A DNA stretch of 64,000 bases from SMWD01 sp002729875 (GTDB lineage: Bacteria > Pseudomonadota > Gammaproteobacteria > Steroidobacterales > GCA-2729495): contig DASCMH010000056.1 of NCBI GenBank assembly GCA_036010905.1, positions 3,287 through 67,286 on the forward strand. The letters run 5' to 3'. This document shows positions 9,675 through 18,991 of the stretch, piece after piece. The position numbers and the translations under genes are program-made. Below the pieces are notes generated by a model. That model was not told the origin of the DNA, ran no database searches, and saw nothing but the letters and a program-made list of their open reading frames with translations. The first letter of the stretch is position 1; every line of letters starts with the position of its first letter.

Positions 9675-10624
9675 CCAAGACCAACCGATTTACCCTGATC
9701 GCGACGGTTCTGCTTGGCATCCTGCTGTATACGATTCTCCAATTCGCACATGACCTCAATGTTGCCTGGGACGGCAGCCCCCTTGAGCCACCGGCAAAAA
9801 CCAGTAACCAGCATGCGACTACTGTGCCGCGTATTACTGGTGCCGTAGATCTGCATAACATGTTCGCCGACGGCGCTCTCGATGCCGCCCTGAATGACTA
9901 TGCAGCCTGGAGCGACGCACGGGGGTTTGCCGGTAATAATCGTCTGTTCGCTGCACCGGTCGATACGCCATCAAATCTGCCCGCAGACATGGATGAAACC
10001 GCACTTCGGACCCGCAGCGAAGCGGGCGATGTGACCGCAACCCAAGCACTTGCCGCACAAATGCTGTTTGCCGACCCGTTCGCTGCGATCGCACTTTTCC
10101 GGCGCGCCGCTGAGCAAGGCTCAACATTCGCATTACTGCGTATCGGTTCTCTGCTGGCAGCAATTGATACCGCGGACGCCTATAACGAAGCAACCAGCTC
10201 CGCTCCACGGCAACGAATTGCCGACCTTATCGAACCAGGCCTCAACCATAGCCTGCGGCTGACTGCATTCGGTTATATGGTTACGGCGCTACGCGACGGC
10301 GGGGCACCGATTGTCGACCATGACCTGCTCAATTGGCTGGACCGGATCAACGATTCGGTAACAAACGACGAACGGCTTGCCGTTTGCAGGTGGTCGGAAC
10401 GCACACTGATGGAAATTGCCAAACGCAGGGTGCGCTGGGGCAAACCAGCGGTCACCACGATTACGCCGAAGATGTTCTTCGCTATCCCCGATCTGGCCGA
10501 ACGCCTGCCGTGTAGACGAACCGTACACCCTATTGATAACCTGATGGATCTAACCCACTGTACGGTGAGCAAAGTTCGCAACGCCGCAGACCAGGATCTG
10601 GATCTGTATATCTGTAAAAAATAG
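9671..10624 (+). CDS. Uncharacterised membrane-anchored protein with Sel1/TPR-like repeat region
   Basis: No known function. The 317-aa protein has one N-terminal membrane segment (residues about 8-25), then a low-complexity stretch and a predicted periplasmic part. Around residues 115-165 a helical region reads like a Sel1/TPR unit (EAGDVTATQALAAQM, then FRRAAEQGSTFALLRIGS). Four cysteines occur in the last 100 residues and may form disulfides. The GTG start overlaps the ctaA stop by four bases, so expression is tied to ctaA; a role in oxidase or heme A assembly is possible but is only inferred from position. Confidence 0.7.
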   Translation: MTKTNRFTLIATVLLGILLYTILQFAHDLNVAWDGSPLEPPAKTSNQHATTVPRITGAVDLHNMFADGALDAALNDYAAWSDARGFAGNNRLFAAPVDTPSNLPADMDETALRTRSEAGDVTATQALAAQMLFADPFAAIALFRRAAEQGSTFALLRIGSLLAAIDTADAYNEATSSAPRQRIADLIEPGLNHSLRLTAFGYMVTALRDGGAPIVDHDLLNWLDRINDSVTNDERLAVCRWSERTLMEIAKRRVRWGKPAVTTITPKMFFAIPDLAERLPCRRTVHPIDNLMDLTHCTVSKVRNAADQDLDLYICKK

Positions 10625-10692
10625 CAAAACCTGAACACCTTGTTTCCAGCTAGACTTGCACTCCCGACACTGACGAACCGAAATTTCCTGAT

Positions 10693-12891
10693 ATGGACGT
10701 AACACCAATTATCGATCCGCTGAATGACGCACAGCGTGAAGCCGTCACGGCAGCCGACAACCCGTTGCTGGTCATCGCCGGAGCCGGCAGTGGCAAGACC
10801 CGTGTCCTGGTACACCGGATCGCCTGGCTGGTCGAGGTCAACGGTATCTCGCCGCACGGCATCCTGGCCGTCACGTTCACCAACAAGGCCGCGGCCGAGA
10901 TGCGCATCCGGATCGAGAAATTACTCGGCGAACCCATTAATAACCTCTGGGTCGGCACCTTCCATGGCCTTGCGCACCGGCTGCTACGCCGCCATTGGCA
11001 GGAGGCCGGTCTGCCGCAGTCATTCCAGATTCTGGATTCGGAAGACCAGCATCGGCTGCTTAAGCGCATGTGTAAAAATCTCGAACTGGATGAAACAACC
11101 TGGGTGCCGCGTGAAATCCAGTACTTTATCAACCAGCAAAAAGACGATGGTCTGCGCCCGGAACATATCGCAGACCATGGCGACCAGAACCGCCGACAGC
11201 TGATTCATTTCTACAAGCTTTATCAGGATATCTGTGAACAATCAGGCCTGGTGGATTTTGCCGAACTGCTGCTCAGAGCCCATGAACTCTGGCTACATCA
11301 TCCAAAACTGCTCGAGCGTTACCAGCGGCGGTTTCAACATCTGCTGGTCGACGAGTTTCAGGATACCAACGCCATACAGTATGCATGGCTCAAAGTACTG
11401 GCCGGTGAATCCGGAATTCCATTCGTTGTCGGCGACGACGACCAGTCCATCTATCGCTGGCGCGGCGCCCGGGTCGAGCATATATACAAGTTCCAGAAAG
11501 ACTTTCCCAATGCCCGCATTGTCAAACTTGAGCAGAATTACCGTTCCACCGGCACCATCCTCAAGGCCGCCAATGCGATTATCATCAATAACAGCACCCG
11601 GATGAGCAAGGAGTTGTGGACCGATGGCAATGACGGGAACCTGATCAAGTTATATAACGCCTACAACGAACGCGACGAGGCTGACTTCGTTATAGCCCGA
11701 ATTCAGGAATGGGTACGCAACGGCAACCGGCGTGACGAGAGCGCAGTTTTATACCGCTCAAATGCCCAATCCCGGGTCTTTGAAGAATCTCTGCTGCGGG
11801 CAAATCTGCCGTACCGTGTTTACGGTGGTCAGCGCTTCTTCGAGCGCGCCGAAATCAAGGATGCGCTTGCATACCTGCGCCTGATCGAGAATCGCAACGA
11901 TGATCCTTCTTTTGAACGGATCGTCAACGTCCCGACGCGCGGTATTGGTGCCACAACAGTTAACACGATCCGTGAGTACGCCCGCGCAAATGCAATGCCC
12001 TTATGGGAAGCCGCACGATCACTGGCTGGCGGACAGTTACCGGGCCGTGCTGCAAATGCTGTACAGGCTTTCCTGGTCCTGATCGAAACGCTTGCTGGCG
12101 GCAGCCAAGATACTGAACTGCACGAGCAGGTTGATCACGTTATTCAACACAGTCGACTCACCGACCATTACCGAAAAGAACCGCGCGAAAAGGCCGCAGC
12201 CCGCATCGAGAACCTTGAGGAACTGGTTAGTGCTGCACGGGGATTTGAAGATAACGAGGCAGAGGAGGGCATGTCACCCCTGGCCGCATTTCTCGCCCAT
12301 GCGGTACTCGAATCAGGTGACGCCCAGGGTGATGAGTGGGATGACTGTGTACAACTCATGACCCTGCATTCGGTCAAAGGGCTTGAGTTTCCGCTGGTAT
12401 TTATGACCGGAATGGAAGACGGGTTGTTCCCGCATCAGCGTTCGATGAATGATGCGGACGGACTTGAGGAAGAACGGCGGCTCTGTTATGTCGGCACCAC
12501 CCGCGCAATGGCGGAGTTATACCTGACCTGTGCCGAGCAACGCCGCATGTATGGCGTCGACAAATTTGCCCACCCGTCAAGATTTATCAGTGAAATCCCC
12601 GCGGAACTGCTCGAGGAAGTACGTCCCGGCATCCGGGTATCGAAACCGGTCAGCCATGCCGGCTCGTACTCGACCCAGGCCCTCCCCGCCAGCCCCCGCA
12701 AACCGGGCGGTTTGGGCGAGGCAACTGAAAACGGTATCCGGCTGGGACAACATGTTTGCCACGGCAAATTTGGCGAAGGTGTGGTGCTGAATTATGAGGG
12801 TACCGGCGCCCATGCACGGGTACAGGTCAATTTTGCGTCAGCCGGCACAAAATGGCTCGTCATGTCCTACGCCAAGCTCGAACTGATGTAG
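10693..12891 (+). CDS. uvrD: DNA helicase II, UvrD/Rep family
   Basis: Superfamily 1A 3'-5' helicase for nucleotide excision repair and mismatch repair. The 732-aa length fits UvrD. Motifs: Q-motif LNDAQREAV, Walker A AGAGSGKTRVL (about residues 29-39), VDEFQDTN, GDDDQSIYRWRGA, EQNYRST, LMTLHSVKGLEF and VGTTRAM. The C-terminal 50 residues (GIRLGQHVCHGKFGEGVVLN onward) form the Tudor-like domain that binds RNA polymerase in UvrD and PcrA, which favours UvrD over Rep. Confidence 0.94.
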   Translation: MDVTPIIDPLNDAQREAVTAADNPLLVIAGAGSGKTRVLVHRIAWLVEVNGISPHGILAVTFTNKAAAEMRIRIEKLLGEPINNLWVGTFHGLAHRLLRRHWQEAGLPQSFQILDSEDQHRLLKRMCKNLELDETTWVPREIQYFINQQKDDGLRPEHIADHGDQNRRQLIHFYKLYQDICEQSGLVDFAELLLRAHELWLHHPKLLERYQRRFQHLLVDEFQDTNAIQYAWLKVLAGESGIPFVVGDDDQSIYRWRGARVEHIYKFQKDFPNARIVKLEQNYRSTGTILKAANAIIINNSTRMSKELWTDGNDGNLIKLYNAYNERDEADFVIARIQEWVRNGNRRDESAVLYRSNAQSRVFEESLLRANLPYRVYGGQRFFERAEIKDALAYLRLIENRNDDPSFERIVNVPTRGIGATTVNTIREYARANAMPLWEAARSLAGGQLPGRAANAVQAFLVLIETLAGGSQDTELHEQVDHVIQHSRLTDHYRKEPREKAAARIENLEELVSAARGFEDNEAEEGMSPLAAFLAHAVLESGDAQGDEWDDCVQLMTLHSVKGLEFPLVFMTGMEDGLFPHQRSMNDADGLEEERRLCYVGTTRAMAELYLTCAEQRRMYGVDKFAHPSRFISEIPAELLEEVRPGIRVSKPVSHAGSYSTQALPASPRKPGGLGEATENGIRLGQHVCHGKFGEGVVLNYEGTGAHARVQVNFASAGTKWLVMSYAKLELM

Positions 12892-12927
12892 ACTACGCAT
12901 GCCTAGGCCACGTATACACTTAAACAG

Positions 12928-14301
12928 ATGAACATTCTGATCCTCGGCGCCGGTCAAGTCGGCACCACGGCTGCACAACATTTAGCCAAAGAGGAAGCCA
13001 ATGAAGTCACGATCGTCGACTCCAATGCAGCAGTGCTCAGGGATCTGCAGGATCGACTCGACGTTCGCACCGTAATTGGCCAAGCCTCGTTTCCGGACAT
13101 ACTGGAACGTGCCGGCGCGCGGGAGGCAGACATGATCATCGCACTGACCAACAGTGATGAAATCAATATGATTGCGTGTCAGGTTGCCTATACAATTTTC
13201 CAGACACCGACGAAGATTGCCCGCATCAGGGCTTCCGAATACATCGACACCGACGAGTTGTGGCAACAGGCTTCAATCCCGGTAGACTTTCGTATCAGCC
13301 CTGAAGAACTCGTCACGCAGCATATCGAGCAGCTTATACATTACCCGGGCGCATTTCAGGTTCTTGAGTTTGCCGATGGTGCCGTGCGCCTGGTCGGCGC
13401 TCGTGCGCATCGCGGCGGTTTGCTGGTCGGCCAGCAAATCAAGACCCTTCACGAACATATTCCCGACATTGAAACCCGAATCGCTGCGATCTACCGCAAC
13501 GGCAGAAGTATCGAGCCGGACGGCAACACACTGATCCAGGAAAATGATGAGGTGTTCTTCATTGCGGCATACAAGGATATTCGTGTCGTCATGAGTGAAA
13601 TGCGCAAACTGGAAGATCCGGTCCGACGGGTCGTGATTGCCGGTGGTGGTAATATTGGTTTTCGGCTCGCGACATTACTCGAGCAAACCAATCAGGTCAA
13701 AATTATCGACCATAATAAGCGCCGCGCCAAAAAGATCTCTGAGTTACTCGATAAAACGATTGTCTTGCACGGAGATGCCGCGGATGAAGAGCTGCTTATT
13801 GAAGAAAATGTCGATAATGCCGATATTTTCGTTGCCCTGACGAATGCAGAAGAAGCCAATATTCTGTCCGCAATGGTAGCCAAGCAACTTGGCTGCAAGA
13901 AAGTCATGTCACTGATCAACCGACCGGCCTATGCCGAACTCGTCGAGAGCGGCGCCATTGATGTTGCAATCTCACCCCGACAAATTACCATCGGCTCCTT
14001 GCTGGCTCATGTGCGTCGAGGTGATGTTGTAAAAGTGCATTCTTTGCGTCGCGGGCGGGCAGAGGCAATGGAAGCAATCGCACATGGGACCGAGCATGAA
14101 TCGATGGTTGTCGGTCGTGCTATCGAAGACATAAAGCTGCCACCCGGCACATCCATTAACGCTCTTGTTCGCGGTAGCGAAGTCATGCAGGCACACCACG
14201 ACACCGTAATCAAAACAGACGATCACGTCATCATGTTCATCACCGATTGCAGGCAGACGGAAGAAGTCGAACGCCTGTTCCAGATCAACGTAAAAATCTG
14301 A
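12928..14301 (+). CDS. trkA: Trk potassium uptake regulatory subunit TrkA
   Basis: Cytoplasmic NAD(H)/nucleotide-binding regulator of the Trk K+ channel. The 457-aa protein is a tandem duplication of RCK units: the first Rossmann motif is ILGAGQVGTTAAQHL (residues about 4-18), the second VIAGGGNIGFRLATLL (about 234-249), each followed by an RCK-C domain. trkH begins 10 bp downstream, forming a trkAH operon that apparently runs into the TRAP transporter genes. Confidence 0.96.
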   Translation: MNILILGAGQVGTTAAQHLAKEEANEVTIVDSNAAVLRDLQDRLDVRTVIGQASFPDILERAGAREADMIIALTNSDEINMIACQVAYTIFQTPTKIARIRASEYIDTDELWQQASIPVDFRISPEELVTQHIEQLIHYPGAFQVLEFADGAVRLVGARAHRGGLLVGQQIKTLHEHIPDIETRIAAIYRNGRSIEPDGNTLIQENDEVFFIAAYKDIRVVMSEMRKLEDPVRRVVIAGGGNIGFRLATLLEQTNQVKIIDHNKRRAKKISELLDKTIVLHGDAADEELLIEENVDNADIFVALTNAEEANILSAMVAKQLGCKKVMSLINRPAYAELVESGAIDVAISPRQITIGSLLAHVRRGDVVKVHSLRRGRAEAMEAIAHGTEHESMVVGRAIEDIKLPPGTSINALVRGSEVMQAHHDTVIKTDDHVIMFITDCRQTEEVERLFQINVKI

Positions 14302-14311
14302 TACCACATCC

Positions 14312-15766
14312 ATGCGTTTGTACGTAGTTCAGCGAATCCTTGGAATGTTGCTGATGTTATTCAGCAGCAGCATGCTGCCTCCGATTGTGGTTTCACAGAT
14401 TTATGATGACGGGTCAAGCCTGGCATTTATCAAGGGTTTTGCCGTTACGCTGATTGCAGGTGCAATGATCTGGCTCCCGGTTCGCAAGGAACGGCGTGAA
14501 TTACGCCTGCGTGACGGTTTTGTTATCGTGGCTGCATTCTGGGTTGTACTCGGTACATTTGGCGCCGCACCGTTATTGTTCTCGACAGCACCCAGCATGA
14601 CCATCACTGATGCGGTTTTTGAAGCGATTTCGGGCCTGACAACCACCGGCGCCACGGTTTTGTCCGGCCTGGATTTTTTACCGAAATCAATCCTGTACTA
14701 TCGCCAGCAATTACAGTGGCTGGGCGGCATGGGCATTATCGTGCTGGCCGTCGCCGTACTGCCGATGCTCGGCGTTGGCGGCATGCAATTATATCGAGCC
14801 GAAACACCCGGACCCGTCAAAGACACCAAGCTGACGCCGCGCATTACTCAAACCGCCAAGGCTCTTTGGTACATCTACCTTAGCCTGACGATTATCTGTG
14901 CGATTTCTTACTTCTTTGCCGGCATGGATCCGTTCGATGCAATCTGTCACAGCTTTAGTACAGTTGCGATTGGAGGTTTCTCTACCCATGATGCAAGCAT
15001 GGGATATTTCACAGATAACATTTTTATTGAACAGATTGCTATCCTTTTTATGTTCCTGTCTGGTGTCAATTTTTCTCTGCACTTTTTTGCCTGGCGTTCC
15101 AACTCAATTCTTCATTACCTGGAAGACCCCGAGTTCAAGGCCTATACGTTGATCATGATCGGCACTTTATTTGTCGTCCTGACAGGGCTTTATATGAGCA
15201 ATGAGTACGACACCGTCTCTGAAACGTTCAGAAAAGGCTTATTCCAGGTTGTCTCAATTGCCACCACTACCGGCTTCACAACAACAGATTTCTCAGTCTG
15301 GCCCGGAACACTGCCAGTCCTGTTGCTGTTTGCAAGTTTTATCGGCGGTTGTGCCGGTTCTACCGGCGGAGGCATGAAAGTGATACGTTGTGTGTTGCTG
15401 TTCAAACAAGGCCTGCGTGAAGTACACCGACTTGTGCATCCGAATGCAGAAGTACCGGTTAAGCTGGGATCGATGCCGGTCCCGCAACGTGTCATTGATG
15501 CAGTCTGGGGCTTTCTTGCGGTCTACGTCGCACTATTTGTATTGATGATGATCGTAGTGCTGGCTACCGGCATAGATCAGGTCACTGCTTTTTCTGCTAT
15601 TGCCGCGAGCCTGAATAACCTGGGGCCCGGACTGGGTGATGTGGCATCCGGCTTTAGCGGCATCAATAATATCTCAAAGTGGGTCTGCATCTGTGCAATG
15701 CTGCTCGGCCGGCTGGAAATTTTCACGCTGCTGGTTCTTGTGTCGCCCGCATTCTGGCGTCACTGA
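14312..15766 (+). CDS. trkH: Trk potassium channel membrane subunit TrkH
   Basis: K+-translocating subunit of the Trk system in the inner membrane. The 484-aa, strongly hydrophobic protein contains the four P-loop selectivity regions typical of TrkH/KtrB, for instance SGLTTTGATVLSGLD, STVAIGGFSTHD, STGGGMK preceded by TTTGFTTTDFS, and SLNNLGPGLGD. Upstream trkA supports the assignment. The downstream TRAP subunit starts 8 bp after the stop. Confidence 0.95.
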   Translation: MRLYVVQRILGMLLMLFSSSMLPPIVVSQIYDDGSSLAFIKGFAVTLIAGAMIWLPVRKERRELRLRDGFVIVAAFWVVLGTFGAAPLLFSTAPSMTITDAVFEAISGLTTTGATVLSGLDFLPKSILYYRQQLQWLGGMGIIVLAVAVLPMLGVGGMQLYRAETPGPVKDTKLTPRITQTAKALWYIYLSLTIICAISYFFAGMDPFDAICHSFSTVAIGGFSTHDASMGYFTDNIFIEQIAILFMFLSGVNFSLHFFAWRSNSILHYLEDPEFKAYTLIMIGTLFVVLTGLYMSNEYDTVSETFRKGLFQVVSIATTTGFTTTDFSVWPGTLPVLLLFASFIGGCAGSTGGGMKVIRCVLLFKQGLREVHRLVHPNAEVPVKLGSMPVPQRVIDAVWGFLAVYVALFVLMMIVVLATGIDQVTAFSAIAASLNNLGPGLGDVASGFSGINNISKWVCICAMLLGRLEIFTLLVLVSPAFWRH

Positions 15767-15774
15767 TCCGCATC

Positions 15775-16278
15775 ATGCAATTCACAAGGTTTCTGGAGCG
15801 TCTCAACGTTCATGTCGGGCGCGGCGTAGCGTGGCTAACCCTGATCATGGTATTCGTAACATTTATTATCGTTGTGATGCGTTATTTATTCGATAGTGGC
15901 TGGATCTGGCTGCAGGAATCAGTCACCTGGATGCACGCAGCGGTGTTCATGCTCGCCGCAGCCTATACGCTGGCTCGAGAGGAACATGTGCGTGTTGATA
16001 TCTTTTACCGTCGCTTCACACCAAGAGGTCGTGCGCTTGTCAATGCTGTCGGCTCATTATTCCTGCTAATCCCGGTAGCTGTGTTCATAATTTTTACCAG
16101 CTGGGACTATGTCATGCTTTCATGGCAGATCCGCGAATCGTCAAGAGAAGCGGGTGGCCTGATCTACCCGTTTATCTCGATGCTTAAAAGCCTGATTCCG
16201 CTGATGTCAATCATGTTGCTGCTGCAGGGGGTTGTCCTGCTGGTCAAGTCCGTTGCAATAATCCGATCCAAAGCCTGA
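15775..16278 (+). CDS. TRAP transporter small membrane subunit, DctQ type
   Basis: Small integral membrane component of a TRAP transporter, which moves organic acids with Na+ in cooperation with a periplasmic binding protein. The ATG at 15775 (MQFTRFLERLNVHVGRG) is chosen because longer frames overlap trkH and lack similarity; it gives 167 aa with four membrane helices. AYTLAREEHVRVDIFYRRF is the DctQ signature region. It follows trkH by 8 bp and precedes dctM by one base. No dctP binding-protein gene is found nearby. Confidence 0.87.
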   Translation: MQFTRFLERLNVHVGRGVAWLTLIMVFVTFIIVVMRYLFDSGWIWLQESVTWMHAAVFMLAAAYTLAREEHVRVDIFYRRFTPRGRALVNAVGSLFLLIPVAVFIIFTSWDYVMLSWQIRESSREAGGLIYPFISMLKSLIPLMSIMLLLQGVVLLVKSVAIIRSKA

Positions 16279-16279
16279 G

Positions 16280-17656
16280 ATGTACGCACTGTTAATGTTT
16301 GCGGCTGTAGTCGGTATCCTGCTGCTCGGTTTTCCGGTTGCATTTACCCTGGCCGGTACTGCTTTGTCATTCGCACTGGTTGGTGTGGCAACGGGTCTTT
16401 TCGACCCCACTTTCCTCAACACAATGCCAAGCCGCATCTTCGGCATCATGAACAACGGCATGCTGGTCGCCGTCCCGCTGTTTGTCTTGATGGGCGTCAC
16501 ACTTGAGCGGGCGCATATTGCCGAGGATTTACTGGAAACTCTTGGCGCTCTATTCGGACATTTACGTGGCGGACTCGGCATCGCTGTAACGCTGGTGGGC
16601 ATGTTGCTGGCCGCAAGCACCGGTATCGTTGGCGCAACGGTAGTAACCATGGGTCTGCTGTCGCTGCCCACCATGCTCAAACGAGGTTACGACCCAGCCA
16701 TTGCAACCGGCATCATCTGCGCGTCCGGCACACTTGGACAGATTATTCCGCCATCGATAATTCTGGTGTTACTCGGTGACGTATTGTCTTCAGCTTATCA
16801 ACAGGCGCAACTGAACCAGGGTATTTTTTCCCCTGAAACCGTATCGGTAGGAGATCTGTTTATCGGCGCAATCATCCCGGGCCTGCTGCTGGTTAGCTTG
16901 TATATCATCTACCTTATTATTATCGGAAAACTACGCCCTTCGGCAATGCCCGGCAATCATGAAAGCGTTGCCCATGCTGCCGATACCGGCCCCATGCTGC
17001 TGCATGTCTTCTATGTCCTGCTGCCGCCACTATTGCTAATCCTGGCTGTGCTTGGCTCGATCCTGGCCGGTCTTGCCACACCGACCGAGGCGGCAGCCGT
17101 CGGGGCCGTCGGAGCACTGTTTCTGGCTGCAATCCGCGGCGAATTATCCACCCGCAAGGTTACCGATATCGGACGTACGACAGCGCGTATCAGTAGCATG
17201 GTATTTCTGATATTGATCGGTGCATCGGTATTCTCGCTCGTGTTCCGGGGCTATGGCGGCGATGATGTTGTACGTAATTTTCTGCTTGCCATGCCCGGCG
17301 GTGTGGCTGGTGCCGTTATAACGGTCATGCTGGTCATGTTCCTGCTTGGCTTCGTACTCGACTTTATCGAGATCACCTTTGTTGTGGTACCCATTGTTGG
17401 CCCCGTGCTGCTCGGCATGGGGCTTGACCCGGTCTGGCTCGGAATAATGATTGCGATAAACCTGCAAACATCATTCCTGACGCCGCCGTTCGGCTTTGCA
17501 CTTTTCTATTTACGCGGCGTCGCGCCGGATGACGTTGCTACATCAGCGATATATCGAGGGGTCATTCCATTTGTTGCGTTACAAATATTTGTTTTAATCC
17601 TGTTGGCAGTCTGGCCGGAACTGGTCACCTGGCTTCCGGACACGGTCTATCAATAA
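16280..17656 (+). CDS. TRAP transporter large membrane subunit, DctM type
   Basis: Main translocating subunit of a TRAP transporter. The 458-aa protein has about twelve hydrophobic segments and DctM landmarks such as GASTGIVGA-like AASTGIVGATVVTMGLL, CASGTLGQIIPPSI and LQTSFLTPPFGFALFYLRGV, which recalls the group annotated as mannitol/chloroaromatic TRAP systems. It is one base after dctQ. The gene that normally completes the system, the periplasmic solute-binding protein, is missing up to the next genes, which are on the other strand. Confidence 0.9.
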   Translation: MYALLMFAAVVGILLLGFPVAFTLAGTALSFALVGVATGLFDPTFLNTMPSRIFGIMNNGMLVAVPLFVLMGVTLERAHIAEDLLETLGALFGHLRGGLGIAVTLVGMLLAASTGIVGATVVTMGLLSLPTMLKRGYDPAIATGIICASGTLGQIIPPSIILVLLGDVLSSAYQQAQLNQGIFSPETVSVGDLFIGAIIPGLLLVSLYIIYLIIIGKLRPSAMPGNHESVAHAADTGPMLLHVFYVLLPPLLLILAVLGSILAGLATPTEAAAVGAVGALFLAAIRGELSTRKVTDIGRTTARISSMVFLILIGASVFSLVFRGYGGDDVVRNFLLAMPGGVAGAVITVMLVMFLLGFVLDFIEITFVVVPIVGPVLLGMGLDPVWLGIMIAINLQTSFLTPPFGFALFYLRGVAPDDVATSAIYRGVIPFVALQIFVLILLAVWPELVTWLPDTVYQ

Positions 17657-17666
17657 TGCAAACACC

Positions 17667-17744
17667 ATGAAAGTCATCGGCACCGGTTATGGCCGTACGG
17701 ATTCTGTCTTGCTCAAAAAGACTTATATCCGCGCACCAACATGA
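17667..17744 (+). pseudogene. N-terminal remnant of a sulfotransferase-family gene
   Basis: Eleven bases after dctM a short frame begins MKVIGTGYGRTDSVLLKK and stops after 25 residues. The opening matches the PAPS-binding P-loop start of one sulfotransferase family (typically MKVIGxGxGRTGTxSLK). The gap of about 170 bp holds no further homologous sequence that I can see, so only the first exon-like fragment of a lost gene seems to remain. The match rests on the first 11 residues plus the LK pair. Confidence 0.4.
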
Positions 17745-17825
17745 GCCTGAAAAGAATTTTATAAACTTCCCCTGGCACGTAGTTTTCACTATGGTTTAAA
17801 TGCAAGGCACCCATCTGACATTGCG

Positions 17826-18317
17826 TTAGTTAATAATTTTTTGCCAATACAACGCCTTACCAAGTTCCGGATTCAGTTCATATCCGGCAAATCCGGATTT
17901 CTGATAGGCCCGTTTTGCCGGCTCATTACCTGCCAGGACCTCAAGGGTTATCTTGCAACAGTTTTCTTGCCTGGCAATTTCCTCAACTTTGGCGAGCATC
18001 AATTGACCGATGCCCCTGCCGCGATAATTCCTGAGAACTGCTATATCGTGAATATTGATGAGGGGCTTGCAATTGAATGTTGAAAAACCCACAAAGCAAT
18101 TTGTGAGCCCTACCGGCTTATCATTACTATAACAAATCAGGCTAAAAGCATTGGGAAGCTTCGCCAATTCTGCTACCAGGTTCTCTTTTACGCGGCTGGA
18201 CAGGGAGAGGGCCCCTCCCATGGGATCGGTTGCATAGCAATCAAGCAAATAACAAATATCCTTACCCTGCTGTTCATCACTATAGTCAGCTATTAATACT
18301 TTACTTGTGCTGGTCAC
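17826..18317 (-). CDS. GNAT-family N-acetyltransferase
   Basis: Acetyl-CoA-dependent acetyltransferase of unknown substrate, 163 aa. The acetyl-CoA pyrophosphate loop is seen as LRNYRGRGIGQLML (residues about 93-106), preceded by the strand INIHDIAV and followed by LEVLAGNEPAKRAYQKSGF, the classic motif B. The start is GTG at 18317 with AAGGA upstream. It heads a group of minus-strand single genes with slightly lower GC than the core region. Confidence 0.85.
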   Translation of the reverse strand: MTSTSKVLIADYSDEQQGKDICYLLDCYATDPMGGALSLSSRVKENLVAELAKLPNAFSLICYSNDKPVGLTNCFVGFSTFNCKPLINIHDIAVLRNYRGRGIGQLMLAKVEEIARQENCCKITLEVLAGNEPAKRAYQKSGFAGYELNPELGKALYWQKIIN

Positions 18318-18375
18318 CTTTAATATTCCTTGCTGCCAAGCCAGGATTGTATCCGGGTGTTTCTATCAAGTTGAA

Positions 18376-18753
18376 TCAAACGTCCTTACCGAGAACATCT
18401 CTGCGAATGCTTGCCCGATTGGCTTCCCCTTCAACTTCTGACAGTAATGCTTCCGCTTCTTTCTCAGATCCGGTTGACACGTAGAGAGTCATAACCTGAG
18501 ACAGGGATTGATTTCTGATATCCTGATTCTTAATCGAGCGGACTACATCTAAAACAGAATCAAGCTCTGCTTTAATACTATCGCCTTTATCTGCAGATTC
18601 TTTAAGAGCCACACATTTTTCAACTAATTGTGAAAATATCGTTTGATCCATTTTCCCATATGCTGCCTTACGCTTACGGCTTAGCCATACGGAATAACCA
18701 AACACCATAACAACGGGTATTAAAAACCCCAGCACTATAGTAACGAGCATCAT
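18376..18753 (-). CDS. Uncharacterised single-pass membrane protein
   Basis: Not recognised. The 125-aa protein has one N-terminal membrane segment (residues about 2-24), a positive stretch SRKRKAA that predicts the rest to be cytoplasmic, then a wholly helical region with possible coiled-coil character (SADKGDSIKAELDSVLDVV; SEKEAEALLSEVEGEA). A GAGA ribosome binding site precedes the start. The 238 bp upstream (18754-18991) show no gene. Confidence 0.6.
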   Translation of the reverse strand: MMLVTIVLGFLIPVVMVFGYSVWLSRKRKAAYGKMDQTIFSQLVEKCVALKESADKGDSIKAELDSVLDVVRSIKNQDIRNQSLSQVMTLYVSTGSEKEAEALLSEVEGEANRASIRRDVLGKDV

Positions 18754-18991
18754 AGTCTTATCTCGGCTAATATCTGTAACAGTTCAGTTGCAAACTGTTT
18801 TCAATTTAATGTTGTATGGTTTCTCATTTCTGAGATACCGGTAAAATATGAAAGCATTATAACTATCAGGAACCTTATAAGCGGCAAGCAAAGCTTCAGG
18901 ATTTTGCCGGTTAAGTCAGCTTATCACCAGCCATCCGGTTGAAATCAATCCCCTGCATTTGCGTATACTTTTAACATCCTTATGCAGTCGG

